The notes under the pieces: generated by a model | The model's database searches: none | The model's input: the letters and a program-made list of their open reading frames with translations, nothing else | Told to the model about the DNA's origin: nothing | Origin: Flavobacterium gelidicaeli | GTDB lineage: Bacteria > Bacteroidota > Bacteroidia > Flavobacteriales > Flavobacteriaceae | Direction: 5' to 3' | Length of the DNA: 64,000 bases | Assembly (NCBI RefSeq): GCF_013294005.1 | Contig: NZ_JABSNK010000008.1 | Span: 62,001-126,000, forward strand | Shown: positions 18,285 through 26,006 of the stretch, piece after piece | How the letters are laid out: the number at the start of each line of letters is the position of its first letter | Numbering within the stretch: position 1 is the stretch's first letter | Program-made: the position numbers and the translations under genes

Positions 18285-19410
18285 CTTTATATTTCAATTT
18301 ATTAAAAACGGGATTAGCGTACATATCCAATATTCCTTGTAAGGCAACTGGATTCTCTGCATCTATTCGCATTTCAAGTCTGCGCTCAAAAAGTGATTTT
18401 TCGTTTTCAGTGTATAAATGAGCAAATTCATTTGTTTTATTTACAATATCGTATGCGATATAATTTGTAGGCCACAGCTTGTAATTTTTCAAAATAGAAT
18501 GATCAATTACTTGTGCCAAAGCTTGTATTTGCTTGTTAGCATTATCAAACTCCCCTTTAATTTCGTCTAATTCTTTATCTAAAACATCACCTACGTGAAT
18601 GTGAATTTTTTTCTTTTGACCTAAAATTCCGCTCAACAGCGTCATGAAATCTTCATTTTTCTCTTTAACGTACACTTCATTTTTAGACTCAGCCATTAAT
18701 TGCGGAATCTTCAAAACATCTGTTGGATCATATTCGTAAGAAATCGAAACGGGAACAACTTTGATTTTTTTAAAATAATCCATCAAATTAGCTTCATCAG
18801 AACCCATAGCAAGCATTTTTAAAACACCTGGATTGGTTGCATCATCACCATCTTTAGTTCTTCCTTCACGCTGCGCAATCCATACAGAACGCGTTTCATG
18901 CTGGATTAGATGTCCAATATATTCTGACAATAATTTTGAACTCCCTAACATTTCTCTTGGCGATAAGCCTCTTTGAACCAAGAAATTTCGGTTCATTTTA
19001 GCTAATGTATTCAAGAAATCCTTTTTCACTAGGTTATCTCCAATTGCGGAAGCCGTCATTATCAATCCTTTTTCGAAAAGACAAACATTTAATAATGTAG
19101 TATCGAGTACAATATCTCTATGGTTAGAGACAAATAGGTAGGCTTCGTTTTTCTCTAGTTTTTCAAAACCAGAAGTCGTTAACCCTTCAGAACTTTTTTC
19201 TAGAACTCTCTGAATTGTATAATAGATAAAATTACATTGAAAATCACGAATAGAATGCGTTTTTCTAAGCTGCTCTTTCCAAACCTCATCAGCAGTATCA
19301 GGAAATGTAAAGTTCATCATCGCCTTCATCATGGGATGATTGATCACATTTAAAATGGCCTGATTAATCTCAGAATCATAAAATGGCCTAATAGCGTCAA
19401 ATTTTTGCAT
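18268..19410 (-). CDS. 1-acyl-glycerol-3-phosphate acyltransferase-like protein
   Basis: I prefer the ATG at 19410 (380 residues, MQKFDAIRPFYD) to an upstream TTG at 19431. A PlsC-type acyltransferase domain is marked by SNHRDIVLD (His97 and Asp102 by this numbering, the HX4D pair) and by the later substrate-binding area around WIAQREGRTKDGDD. It is longer than ordinary PlsC, like a Bacteroidota subgroup with a C-terminal extension. It should transfer acyl chains to lysophosphatidate or a related lipid at the inner membrane. Head gene of an acyltransferase-ansA pair with a 17-base overlap; tatD lies upstream with a 60-base gap. Confidence 0.88.
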   Translation of the reverse strand: MQKFDAIRPFYDSEINQAILNVINHPMMKAMMNFTFPDTADEVWKEQLRKTHSIRDFQCNFIYYTIQRVLEKSSEGLTTSGFEKLEKNEAYLFVSNHRDIVLDTTLLNVCLFEKGLIMTASAIGDNLVKKDFLNTLAKMNRNFLVQRGLSPREMLGSSKLLSEYIGHLIQHETRSVWIAQREGRTKDGDDATNPGVLKMLAMGSDEANLMDYFKKIKVVPVSISYEYDPTDVLKIPQLMAESKNEVYVKEKNEDFMTLLSGILGQKKKIHIHVGDVLDKELDEIKGEFDNANKQIQALAQVIDHSILKNYKLWPTNYIAYDIVNKTNEFAHLYTENEKSLFERRLEMRIDAENPVALQGILDMYANPVFNKLKYKDESKS

Positions 19411-19470
19411 TTTGGTTATTTTAGGTGGCAAATGAACAAAAAAAATATCAATTTATAATGAAATGCATAT

Positions 19471-20238
19471 TTAAATACCAAAAATTACTTTGGAATTTTC
19501 CGTAGTAACATTCGCAATTTCTTCTTCTGAAACTTCATATACCGCGGCTAGTTTTGCAACAATATTTTTCAAGTAACTACTTTCGTTTCTTTTTCCTCTA
19601 AAAGGAATTGGTGCTAAGTAAGGAGAATCAGTTTCTAAAACAATATGTTTCAACGCTATCGTACTGAGAAACTGATCTATTTTTCCATTTTTAAAAGTAA
19701 CTACGCCTCCTATTCCCAATTTCATATTATACGAAATGGCTTGAAGCGCTTGCTCATAAGTTCCAGTGAAGCAATGAAAAATACCAAATAAATCAGGTCC
19801 TTTTTCTTCTTCTAAAATTTCAAAAACTTCATCAAAAGCATCCCGACAATGAATAACAATTGGCAATTTATATTGTTTTGCTAACTTGATTTGTTCTCTA
19901 AAAACAATTTGTTGCTCTTTTAAATGCGTTTTATCCCAGTACAAATCAATCCCAATTTCTCCTATTGCATAGAATTTACGATTAGACAATGCCTCTTTTA
20001 CATGATTTAACTCCTCAATATAATTCTCTTTTACATACGTAGGATGTAAACCCATCATTAAAAATACGTGCTCAGGATTATTGGCTTCTAAATCATACAT
20101 TGCCTTAGTGTAGGAAGAGTCAATCGCTGGAATAAAAAAGCGGCTCACACCTGCATCAAGTGCTCTTTGAATCATTTCGGTACGATCTTGATCAAATTCT
20201 TCTGAGTATAAATGGGTATGCGTATCGGTTAATATCAT
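19471..20238 (-). CDS. tatD: TatD family metal-dependent hydrolase
   Basis: The ATG at 20238 gives 255 residues starting MILTDTHTHLYSEEF, the family's usual N terminus; a longer frame adds an unlikely leader. Metal ligands are visible: His7 and His9 in the HTH motif, Glu in GEIGIDLYW, HCRDAFDE, FHCFTGT and the terminal ETDSPYLAP. TatD proteins are TIM-barrel DNases (3'-5' exonuclease or AP-endonuclease activity) acting in DNA repair in the cytoplasm. Despite the name it has no link to Tat export. It probably shares a transcript with the acyltransferase and ansA genes. Confidence 0.95.
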   Translation of the reverse strand: MILTDTHTHLYSEEFDQDRTEMIQRALDAGVSRFFIPAIDSSYTKAMYDLEANNPEHVFLMMGLHPTYVKENYIEELNHVKEALSNRKFYAIGEIGIDLYWDKTHLKEQQIVFREQIKLAKQYKLPIVIHCRDAFDEVFEILEEEKGPDLFGIFHCFTGTYEQALQAISYNMKLGIGGVVTFKNGKIDQFLSTIALKHIVLETDSPYLAPIPFRGKRNESSYLKNIVAKLAAVYEVSEEEIANVTTENSKVIFGI

Positions 20239-20416
20239 TTTTATTTCTAATGGTAAGGTTTGAATATACAAAATTGCAAAGATTTTTAAAAATTAACCGC
20301 AAAAGACTTAAAAGTTTTATGTTAATTTTTCAAAAAGCAAAAGACACAAAACCAGTAAAATTCGTTTGCTTGCTTTGTATCTTCTATTTCCTTTTGATTC
20401 TTTCGACTTTAAAACA

Positions 20417-21142
20417 TTAATCCAGCTTCTTTAATAATTTTTGAACTTCCTCATAATTTTCATAATCTGATGGAATGGTTAGCAAGATCTTTTTGCATGC
20501 CTTATACTCTTTCTGTTTCAATTTTGATAAAGCGAGATTCCAAACCGCTTTGTTTTTATAAACGGAATGTCCTGATTTTAATTCATTGAAAATTGAATCG
20601 GCTTCTTTGATTTTATTTGTTTCTAATAATGAAATACCATAAAAATATTGAATTTCGGGTGTTTTCTTTTCTTTTAAAATAGATTCAAATAATGGGATCG
20701 CAACTTCATATTTTTTGGCATTAAAGGCCGTTTCTGCCTGTTTCAAATTGGCAACAGCCACACCCCTTTCTGTAAAATAAGCATTTTCATGTTGGTTAAA
20801 GTCTTCAAAATTAGGATTAGAATTGGAATTAAAAAGAAACAACCCCAAAAACAAAACAACCGAAGCTGCAACTAAATAAGAGACTGATTTTAGCGTAATC
20901 ACTTTTGATTTTTTACCAACAAACTGTTGGTCGGAGATCGATTTTAAATTGTCCTTAAACACGTTTCTTTCTTCTTCAAATCCAAATTTAACTTCCAACT
21001 GGCTTTGCATGTCCTTAAAAACTTCAAATGCCGAAGCCATTTCCTGATCTTCAGCCAATTGTTTTTCGAAATTCAATTTTTCTTCAACAGACATTTCCTC
21101 TTGAAGGTATTGATCGAATACTATATAGTTTAGCTCATTCAT
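20417..21142 (-). CDS. TPR-type membrane anti-sigma factor (putative)
   Basis: A 241-residue single-pass protein. Residues 1-75 are a charged cytoplasmic domain of the kind that holds ECF sigma factors (YLQEEMSVEEKLNFEKQLAED, similar to anti-sigma N termini in Bacteroidota). One transmembrane helix follows at about 86-105 (YLVAASVVLFLGLFLFN). The rest (about 130-241) consists of TPR-like helices in the periplasm (FNAKKYEVAIPLFESILKEK, WNLALSKLKQKEYKACKKIL). It starts three bases after the ECF sigma gene's stop, so it is co-translated. Role as the cognate anti-sigma factor is inferred from topology and position; no zinc-binding HxxxCxxC motif is present. Confidence 0.8.
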   Translation of the reverse strand: MNELNYIVFDQYLQEEMSVEEKLNFEKQLAEDQEMASAFEVFKDMQSQLEVKFGFEEERNVFKDNLKSISDQQFVGKKSKVITLKSVSYLVAASVVLFLGLFLFNSNSNPNFEDFNQHENAYFTERGVAVANLKQAETAFNAKKYEVAIPLFESILKEKKTPEIQYFYGISLLETNKIKEADSIFNELKSGHSVYKNKAVWNLALSKLKQKEYKACKKILLTIPSDYENYEEVQKLLKKLD

Positions 21143-21144
21143 GG

Positions 21145-21729
21145 CTAGGTGATTTTTAAAGATTTAAAACGACTATTTTCTTGAATCCACTGCGTCAATT
21201 GTCCGGTGCACAATGATTTTTTCTTTCGAACATAACCATAAGTTACATTAAGTTTTTCGGCTACTTCTTCCATTGATTTAATGGTAAAACTTAACTTCAA
21301 TAACTCTTGGCACTTAACGCCCAACTTTTGAAACATGGCGTCAAAAAGTTGTTGTTTTTCTTCGAATACTTCGGTTTGTGCAACCATATCCTCAGTAGGC
21401 TCATTATTAGATGTAAAATCTTCATCAATTGTTACCCCTTTATTCGATACTTTTTTTAATTCATTGAGCCATTTTCTTTTACACAACAAAAAAAAGTAGG
21501 CATCAAAAGGACAGCTAAGCTGCAACTTTCCCGCTTTGGCCTGATTAAACAGTAAAATCATAATTTCCTGAACTACATCTTGAGCCTGATCTTCATCGCC
21601 AGAATTGTTCCTTATATAAGAAATCACTTTGGGAATAAACTTCTTGTAAATAGATTGAATAACTACCGAATCATTATTGGCAAGTCCTTCAATATAGGAT
21701 TGATCGGGATGAAGTGTAGAATTAGCCAT
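21145..21729 (-). CDS. ECF RNA polymerase sigma factor
   Basis: A 194-residue sigma-70 family ECF factor. Region 2 spans roughly residues 15-90 (YKKFIPKVISYIRNNSGDED, AQDVVQEIMILLFNQAKAG), and region 4 spans 125-185 with the helix-turn-helix KSMEEVAEKLNVTYGYVRKK. It directs RNA polymerase to envelope-response genes when released by the TPR anti-sigma factor encoded immediately downstream. It is divergent from a set of genes preceded by two identical-spacing promoter boxes (21785-21816 and 21942-21973), which are its likely targets. A copy of the same 12-base box is found within its own coding sequence at 21427-21438. Confidence 0.93.
   Translation of the reverse strand: MANSTLHPDQSYIEGLANNDSVVIQSIYKKFIPKVISYIRNNSGDEDQAQDVVQEIMILLFNQAKAGKLQLSCPFDAYFFLLCKRKWLNELKKVSNKGVTIDEDFTSNNEPTEDMVAQTEVFEEKQQLFDAMFQKLGVKCQELLKLSFTIKSMEEVAEKLNVTYGYVRKKKSLCTGQLTQWIQENSRFKSLKIT
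21407..21438 (-). promoter_or_regulatory. Possible internal ECF promoter inside the sigma gene
   Basis: On the minus strand GGGGTAACAATT (21438-21427) is identical to the -35-like box upstream of the divergent genes. Seventeen bases after its AAC stands CATCTAA (21413-21407), five of seven matches to GATATAA. If real it would drive the anti-sigma gene as feedback. The bases also encode protein, so coincidence is possible. Confidence 0.3.
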
Positions 21730-21784
21730 AGAAAAAGAATTATATGCTAATGTAAAAAAGAATCTGAAATAAATTCGAATTAAA

Positions 21785-21816
21785 GGGGTAACAATTTTAA
21801 ACCGAGATTGATATAA
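21785..21816 (+). promoter_or_regulatory. ECF-type promoter box 1
   Basis: GGGGTAACAATTTT at 21785-21798 and GATATAA at 21810-21816 with 17 bases between AAC and GATATAA. The AAC-containing -35 and this spacing are usual for ECF promoters. The second copy at 21942-21973 has the same bases and spacing. Confidence 0.65.
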
Positions 21817-21855
21817 GGATATAAACCAACAATCAGTTCATCAAAAATTTACATT

Positions 21856-21924
21856 ATGGAAAAATTTATTAAAAAAATCAGACGGTATTTTACTCGAACA
21901 CTTTGGAAAATTATAACGAGATAA
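21856..21924 (+). CDS. Very small basic peptide ORF (22 aa) between twin promoters
   Basis: A 22-codon ORF from ATG at 21856 to TAA at 21924. It begins MEKFIKKIRRYFTRTL and ends with KIITR; seven or more Lys/Arg among aromatic and aliphatic residues make it a cationic amphipathic peptide. It lies 40 bases downstream of ECF promoter box 1 and ends 17 bases before box 2, so it would be the first gene expressed by the sigma factor on this strand. I do not recognise it. It could be a real small membrane-active or regulatory peptide, a leader peptide, or a chance frame; length alone cannot decide. Confidence 0.4.
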   Translation: MEKFIKKIRRYFTRTLWKIITR

Positions 21925-21941
21925 AAAAAAATCAGATTGAA

Positions 21942-21973
21942 GGGGTAACAATTCAAAACCCAAGTTGATATAA
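21942..21973 (+). promoter_or_regulatory. ECF-type promoter box 2, driving the OmpA-family gene
   Basis: GGGGTAACAATTC at 21942-21954 and GATATAA at 21967-21973, again 17 bases between AAC and GATATAA, 35 bases before the OmpA gene ATG. It duplicates box 1 together with flanking bases (…AAACC-A-GTTGATATAA-…-ATATAAA). Confidence 0.7.
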
Positions 21974-22008
21974 CAGTATAAATCTTAAACTAAATTAAAA
22001 CCAATATC

Positions 22009-23883
22009 ATGAAAACAAATTTCAAAATTATTTTAGCAATGCTTTTGATTGGAATGGGATTCCAAAACAGTAGAGCGCAAGTTTCAAACGCAATTGAGAA
22101 AACAGCCAAAAAAACAGAATGGCAATTTTCAACCCGAGCAGGATATGATTTCCCAAATTACAAAGAAGACTTCAAGTACATCGATTATAAAGGAGGCTTT
22201 ATGGGCGGAATATCCATCAATCATTACTGGAGCTGGTTTGGATTGCAAGCCGATTTTGACTACATCAAAAACAGTCCAAAAAGCAATATCAACAACCCCT
22301 TTTATGAAAACAACGGACCAATTCCAACAGCAATTGCTTATACTGATGTAACAGTAACCAAAAACGATATTACTAGAATGTTTGTAGGAGCAGGACCTTC
22401 TTTTAGACACTTGAGTAAAAACAATAAATTTCAAGCCGAATTGTCTTTACTAGCCGGTTTAGGGACAATTGATGGAGGAGAAATACTAGTGGAAGGTGTT
22501 AGAAAAGACGACTCAAAGGATCCGTTAACCTATCATTCAGGCTGGGACAAACAAAATTTATTTGCCGGAAAAGTTCAAGCTAGATTTACGTACTTTTTCA
22601 ACCAACATTGGGGAGTAAATGCAGGTGCCTACTACATGAATTATTTTGGTGGAGCACAAGAATCGACTAAAAATGACCTACTTGTAAGTAACGGTTATAT
22701 GACAGCGGGTAGCCCACAACAAGTATATTATTATGAAGCAGGTACAACCGCAATCCGACAAGATGTTGATGGTGGATCGACTACAATCAATGCTTTTAAT
22801 AGTGACCAAATTGTACGTGACAATCTGGGTGGAAATTCAGGAACAGCAGATCTTAGACGTAAAATAGATTTATCATCGGTAGGTGTATTTGCAGGATTGA
22901 CATACCGTTTTAGTCCATCAAAGAAAGCTCCGAAGGAAATTGTAGAAGTAACAAAAACAGCTCCAGTAGAGAAAAAATATTGTGTACAAACTACTGCAAA
23001 AGACAAATTTACAAACGAAATTTTGCCAAATACAGATGTATCGATCAAAGATTCAAAAGGAGTAGTTGTTGAAACAGCAAAAACAGATGCTTTTGGAGTA
23101 GTTAAGTTTTGTGATCTTTTACCAGATGATTATACTATCGAAGGGATGTACAACGACATTGCACTTGAAGGAAATACAGCGAAGAAATCAGAATTTAAAA
23201 ATGATCAAACTATAATAAAAGATATATTATATGCAGACAGCAACTTCATTATCAAAGGAAAAGCAGTAATATGCAACACGAGCATTGCAATAGATGGTGT
23301 AACTATTGTTCTAAAAAACAATCAATTAGCAAGTCAAAAAAATACAAATACAAATCAAAAAGGAGAATTTACTTTTCAAGCCTTACAAAATACAAATTAT
23401 AGCATTTATGGTAAAAAAGAGAATTATTTATCACAAACAATGACCATTTTTACTAAAGATTACGATAGAAACAAATCACTTTTTATACAACTAGAAATAT
23501 GTATGGATGCCGCAGATTGTGGAACTGCAATTGCTCTAAAAAACATTCATTATGACTTGGGTAAATACTTCATTAGAGAAGATGCAAAACCAGAATTAAA
23601 CAGATTGGTTCAATTTATGAACGACAATCCAGGTGTAAAAGTTGAGTTGTCATCTCATACCGATTCTAGAGCTTCAAATGCTTACAACCAAACCTTATCT
23701 CAAAACAGAGCCAATGCAGCTGTAGATTATATTACCTCTCAAGGGATAGCAAGAGCGAGATTGACAGGTAAAGGATATGGTGAATCAAAACTTCTTAATC
23801 GTTGTGCAGACGGAGTAGAATGTTCTGAAGCAGAACACCAAAGTAACAGAAGAACAGAGGTAAAAGTAATTTGTCCACAATAA
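22009..23883 (+). CDS. OmpA-family outer-membrane protein with N-terminal barrel
   Basis: A 624-residue exported protein. Residues 1-24 are a signal peptide (MKTNFKIILAMLLIGMGFQ). About 35-305 look like a beta-barrel (WQFSTRAGYDFPNY, GGISINHYWSWFGLQADFDY, GVFAGLTYRFSP). About 325-490 hold two Ig-like carboxypeptidase-regulatory repeats (FTNEILPNTDVSIKDSKG; AIDGVTIVLKNNQL). The OmpA peptidoglycan-binding domain (about 510-624) has IHYDLGKYFIREDAKPELNR, SHTDSRASNAYNQTLSQNRA and GKGYGES...QSNRRTEV. It should tie the outer membrane to peptidoglycan. It is preceded by ECF promoter box 2 and followed at once by a strong terminator, so it may be made in excess of downstream genes. Confidence 0.93.
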   Translation: MKTNFKIILAMLLIGMGFQNSRAQVSNAIEKTAKKTEWQFSTRAGYDFPNYKEDFKYIDYKGGFMGGISINHYWSWFGLQADFDYIKNSPKSNINNPFYENNGPIPTAIAYTDVTVTKNDITRMFVGAGPSFRHLSKNNKFQAELSLLAGLGTIDGGEILVEGVRKDDSKDPLTYHSGWDKQNLFAGKVQARFTYFFNQHWGVNAGAYYMNYFGGAQESTKNDLLVSNGYMTAGSPQQVYYYEAGTTAIRQDVDGGSTTINAFNSDQIVRDNLGGNSGTADLRRKIDLSSVGVFAGLTYRFSPSKKAPKEIVEVTKTAPVEKKYCVQTTAKDKFTNEILPNTDVSIKDSKGVVVETAKTDAFGVVKFCDLLPDDYTIEGMYNDIALEGNTAKKSEFKNDQTIIKDILYADSNFIIKGKAVICNTSIAIDGVTIVLKNNQLASQKNTNTNQKGEFTFQALQNTNYSIYGKKENYLSQTMTIFTKDYDRNKSLFIQLEICMDAADCGTAIALKNIHYDLGKYFIREDAKPELNRLVQFMNDNPGVKVELSSHTDSRASNAYNQTLSQNRANAAVDYITSQGIARARLTGKGYGESKLLNRCADGVECSEAEHQSNRRTEVKVICPQ

Positions 23884-23903
23884 AAATGTTCTTTTTATAA
23901 TTT

Positions 23904-23935
23904 AAAAGCGGTGAGAAATTCACCGCTTTTTCCTA
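23904..23935 (+). terminator. Hairpin terminator or attenuator after the OmpA gene
   Basis: An 11-base perfect stem AAAAGCGGTGA (23904-23914) with TCACCGCTTTT (23920-23930) and a 5-base loop, followed by T. It stands 20 bases after the OmpA stop and about 40 bases before the next gene, which continues in the same direction. No convincing promoter follows, so partial readthrough is likely. Confidence 0.8.
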
Positions 23936-23970
23936 TTTTTATAAATCCTAACCAGACAAACCAATTGATT

Positions 23971-25926
23971 ATGAATAAATTATATCCCTTATTTTTGTTA
24001 TTCACACTAATTTCTTTTTCACAAACTAAAGTAAAAGACACTATCACCCGAAGAGCGAATATTGGATACGATCAAAAAGGAAATTTGGTTTCGTTTAAAC
24101 CAACAACGCCGCCACTAATCCCAATTTCTGGCGCACCAAAACCAAGCTACTCCTATTTATGGGAAATGGGAGATGGCCATTACAGCAAAGAAGCCGAACC
24201 CAAACATGTCTATAAAAACAAGGGTACTTATACCACTCAACTTGCAGTAACCAATAATTACGACAACGGAAAACCGCCCGCTACACGTCCCAAAAAAGTA
24301 GTTGTAAATGAAATATCCAATGAAAAATACAATGAAATAGCTTCTATCGAAGACCAAAATGGCTTTGCAATCCAAAAAAATTGCGACCCCATCCCTGACC
24401 AAGAAATGATTGTTATACTGAGTTATCAAAATCTAGAAAACTATGTCGCCGATGGAAAACTCTACCTTTTTTACAACGAAAAACAATTTAAAAACAATAA
24501 TTTTGAATTGGCTAGCACTCGAACTTATGCCGGCGAAAGAGAAGTAAAAGAAAACAACTTTGCTTTTGTGGATGCTATCGAAGATTCCAATTCCTATTGG
24601 GCATCTTCCGAGAATCATTCATTGGCTACAGCCAAAAAATATCAAAAAACCACTACACAAACCGATTTGGACGCAAGTTTACTCGAAGCCAATAAATGGT
24701 ATAAAAATGTCTCTATTTTAGAGTTTGATGGTGCCAATCCAAAAGAAACACGGAATGTATTTTACACTTTAAAAACAACTCCTGAAATGATCAAAGACAC
24801 CAGTGCAACCGTTACTATGCGCGGTATTTTTGTTCCAAATCGAAGTTTTAAAAACCATAAAGTAGTCAATTTAGAAATGCAAATCGTAACGTCTCACGAT
24901 CCAAACAAAATGGGTTCAAACGGAAGTTTTTTGAATTATAGATTAGTCCGTTTTAAAAGAGTGAATTTTAAAACCCGTTTTCAAAATAACGGCGAAGGTC
25001 CTGCCAGAATGATTCGTTTAGAAACCGATGTTTCGGACATGCTCGATAAGAAAACTTTTCAAATCGAGGACATGTATCCTAAATGCCCCATATGCCCAAA
25101 AGGACAAGAACCTACTATAAGCTGTTTGGATACAATTATAAAAAAGGACCAAATCTTTTTTACCTTCAAAAACATTTATTTGCCCGGGAGCGAGCAAAAA
25201 AACGTAAAAGAAAAAGACAGCACCAAAGGCTTCGTGAAGTACTCCATGAAATTCAATAAAGACTTTCATAAAGTGAGTACAAAAAGTCGCACCGCAATTA
25301 TATTTGACAAAAACGAACCTATAATAACCAATTACGCTACTACTCGATTCTTACCTGGAGTCTCAATTGGAGTTAAGGCAGGCTACAATTACTATCCTAG
25401 CTTGGACAAATCAACAAGCTATTTTGTAGGCGCAACTATTTCACCATTCAAATCGTACCGCTTTTATTGGCAGGCAGAATTATTGAATAGTTTCAACAAT
25501 TACAATACTGCAACAACAATTACCGACGTTCTTATTAAAGATGCCACTGGAGTAAACCGCTTGCAACGAACTACAAACACAACAAAAAACACCAATATTA
25601 ACAATGAGATTCCGTTGTTGATACGCTACAATATAAATAATTTTATAGGCATTGGAGCTGGTATTCAAGCCAATATTAATGCATCCGAAAAACAAGAACA
25701 ATCCACCAAAACGGACTTATACGAAAATGACAAACCTATATTTGTAACTAGTAGCAAAGAGGATTCTGTGATAACAAGCAATAGTTTTACTAGTTTAAAA
25801 ACAGGTTTACTTTTTGACCTTACTATCGGAGCAGCGAGAATTGGCCCCAGTTTTGGTGCACGCTATGTTCTGAATTTCAAAGAAAACTTTAATTATTTTC
25901 AATTTTATGGGATCTGGAAATTTTAG
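23971..25926 (+). CDS. PKD-domain protein with C-terminal beta-barrel
   Basis: The ATG at 23971 is chosen (651 residues) because it starts with a signal peptide (MNKLYPLFLLFTLISFSQ); an upstream frame runs from inside a terminator. Residues about 35-100 form a PKD domain (YLWEMGDGHYSKEAEPKHVY, GTYTTQLAVTN). The middle holds a SHDPNKM ... GFVKYSMKF region like the conserved domain (DUF7619-like) of secreted Bacteroidota proteins. The C-terminal 180 residues alternate like outer-membrane strands (GVSIGVKAGYNYYP, YFVGATISPFKSYRFYWQAE, YFQFYGIWKF). It is likely an outer-membrane protein with a periplasmic or surface N-terminal part. Second in the gene set downstream of the ECF factor; role unknown. 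Confidence 0.75.
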   Translation: MNKLYPLFLLFTLISFSQTKVKDTITRRANIGYDQKGNLVSFKPTTPPLIPISGAPKPSYSYLWEMGDGHYSKEAEPKHVYKNKGTYTTQLAVTNNYDNGKPPATRPKKVVVNEISNEKYNEIASIEDQNGFAIQKNCDPIPDQEMIVILSYQNLENYVADGKLYLFYNEKQFKNNNFELASTRTYAGEREVKENNFAFVDAIEDSNSYWASSENHSLATAKKYQKTTTQTDLDASLLEANKWYKNVSILEFDGANPKETRNVFYTLKTTPEMIKDTSATVTMRGIFVPNRSFKNHKVVNLEMQIVTSHDPNKMGSNGSFLNYRLVRFKRVNFKTRFQNNGEGPARMIRLETDVSDMLDKKTFQIEDMYPKCPICPKGQEPTISCLDTIIKKDQIFFTFKNIYLPGSEQKNVKEKDSTKGFVKYSMKFNKDFHKVSTKSRTAIIFDKNEPIITNYATTRFLPGVSIGVKAGYNYYPSLDKSTSYFVGATISPFKSYRFYWQAELLNSFNNYNTATTITDVLIKDATGVNRLQRTTNTTKNTNINNEIPLLIRYNINNFIGIGAGIQANINASEKQEQSTKTDLYENDKPIFVTSSKEDSVITSNSFTSLKTGLLFDLTIGAARIGPSFGARYVLNFKENFNYFQFYGIWKF

Positions 25927-26006
25927 AGATTATTTCATTTAAAGTCTAGAAATTAACTAAGTTGTGCTCCTAAAAATATTTGTATCTCTTTGCGAGATAA
26001 CCAATT

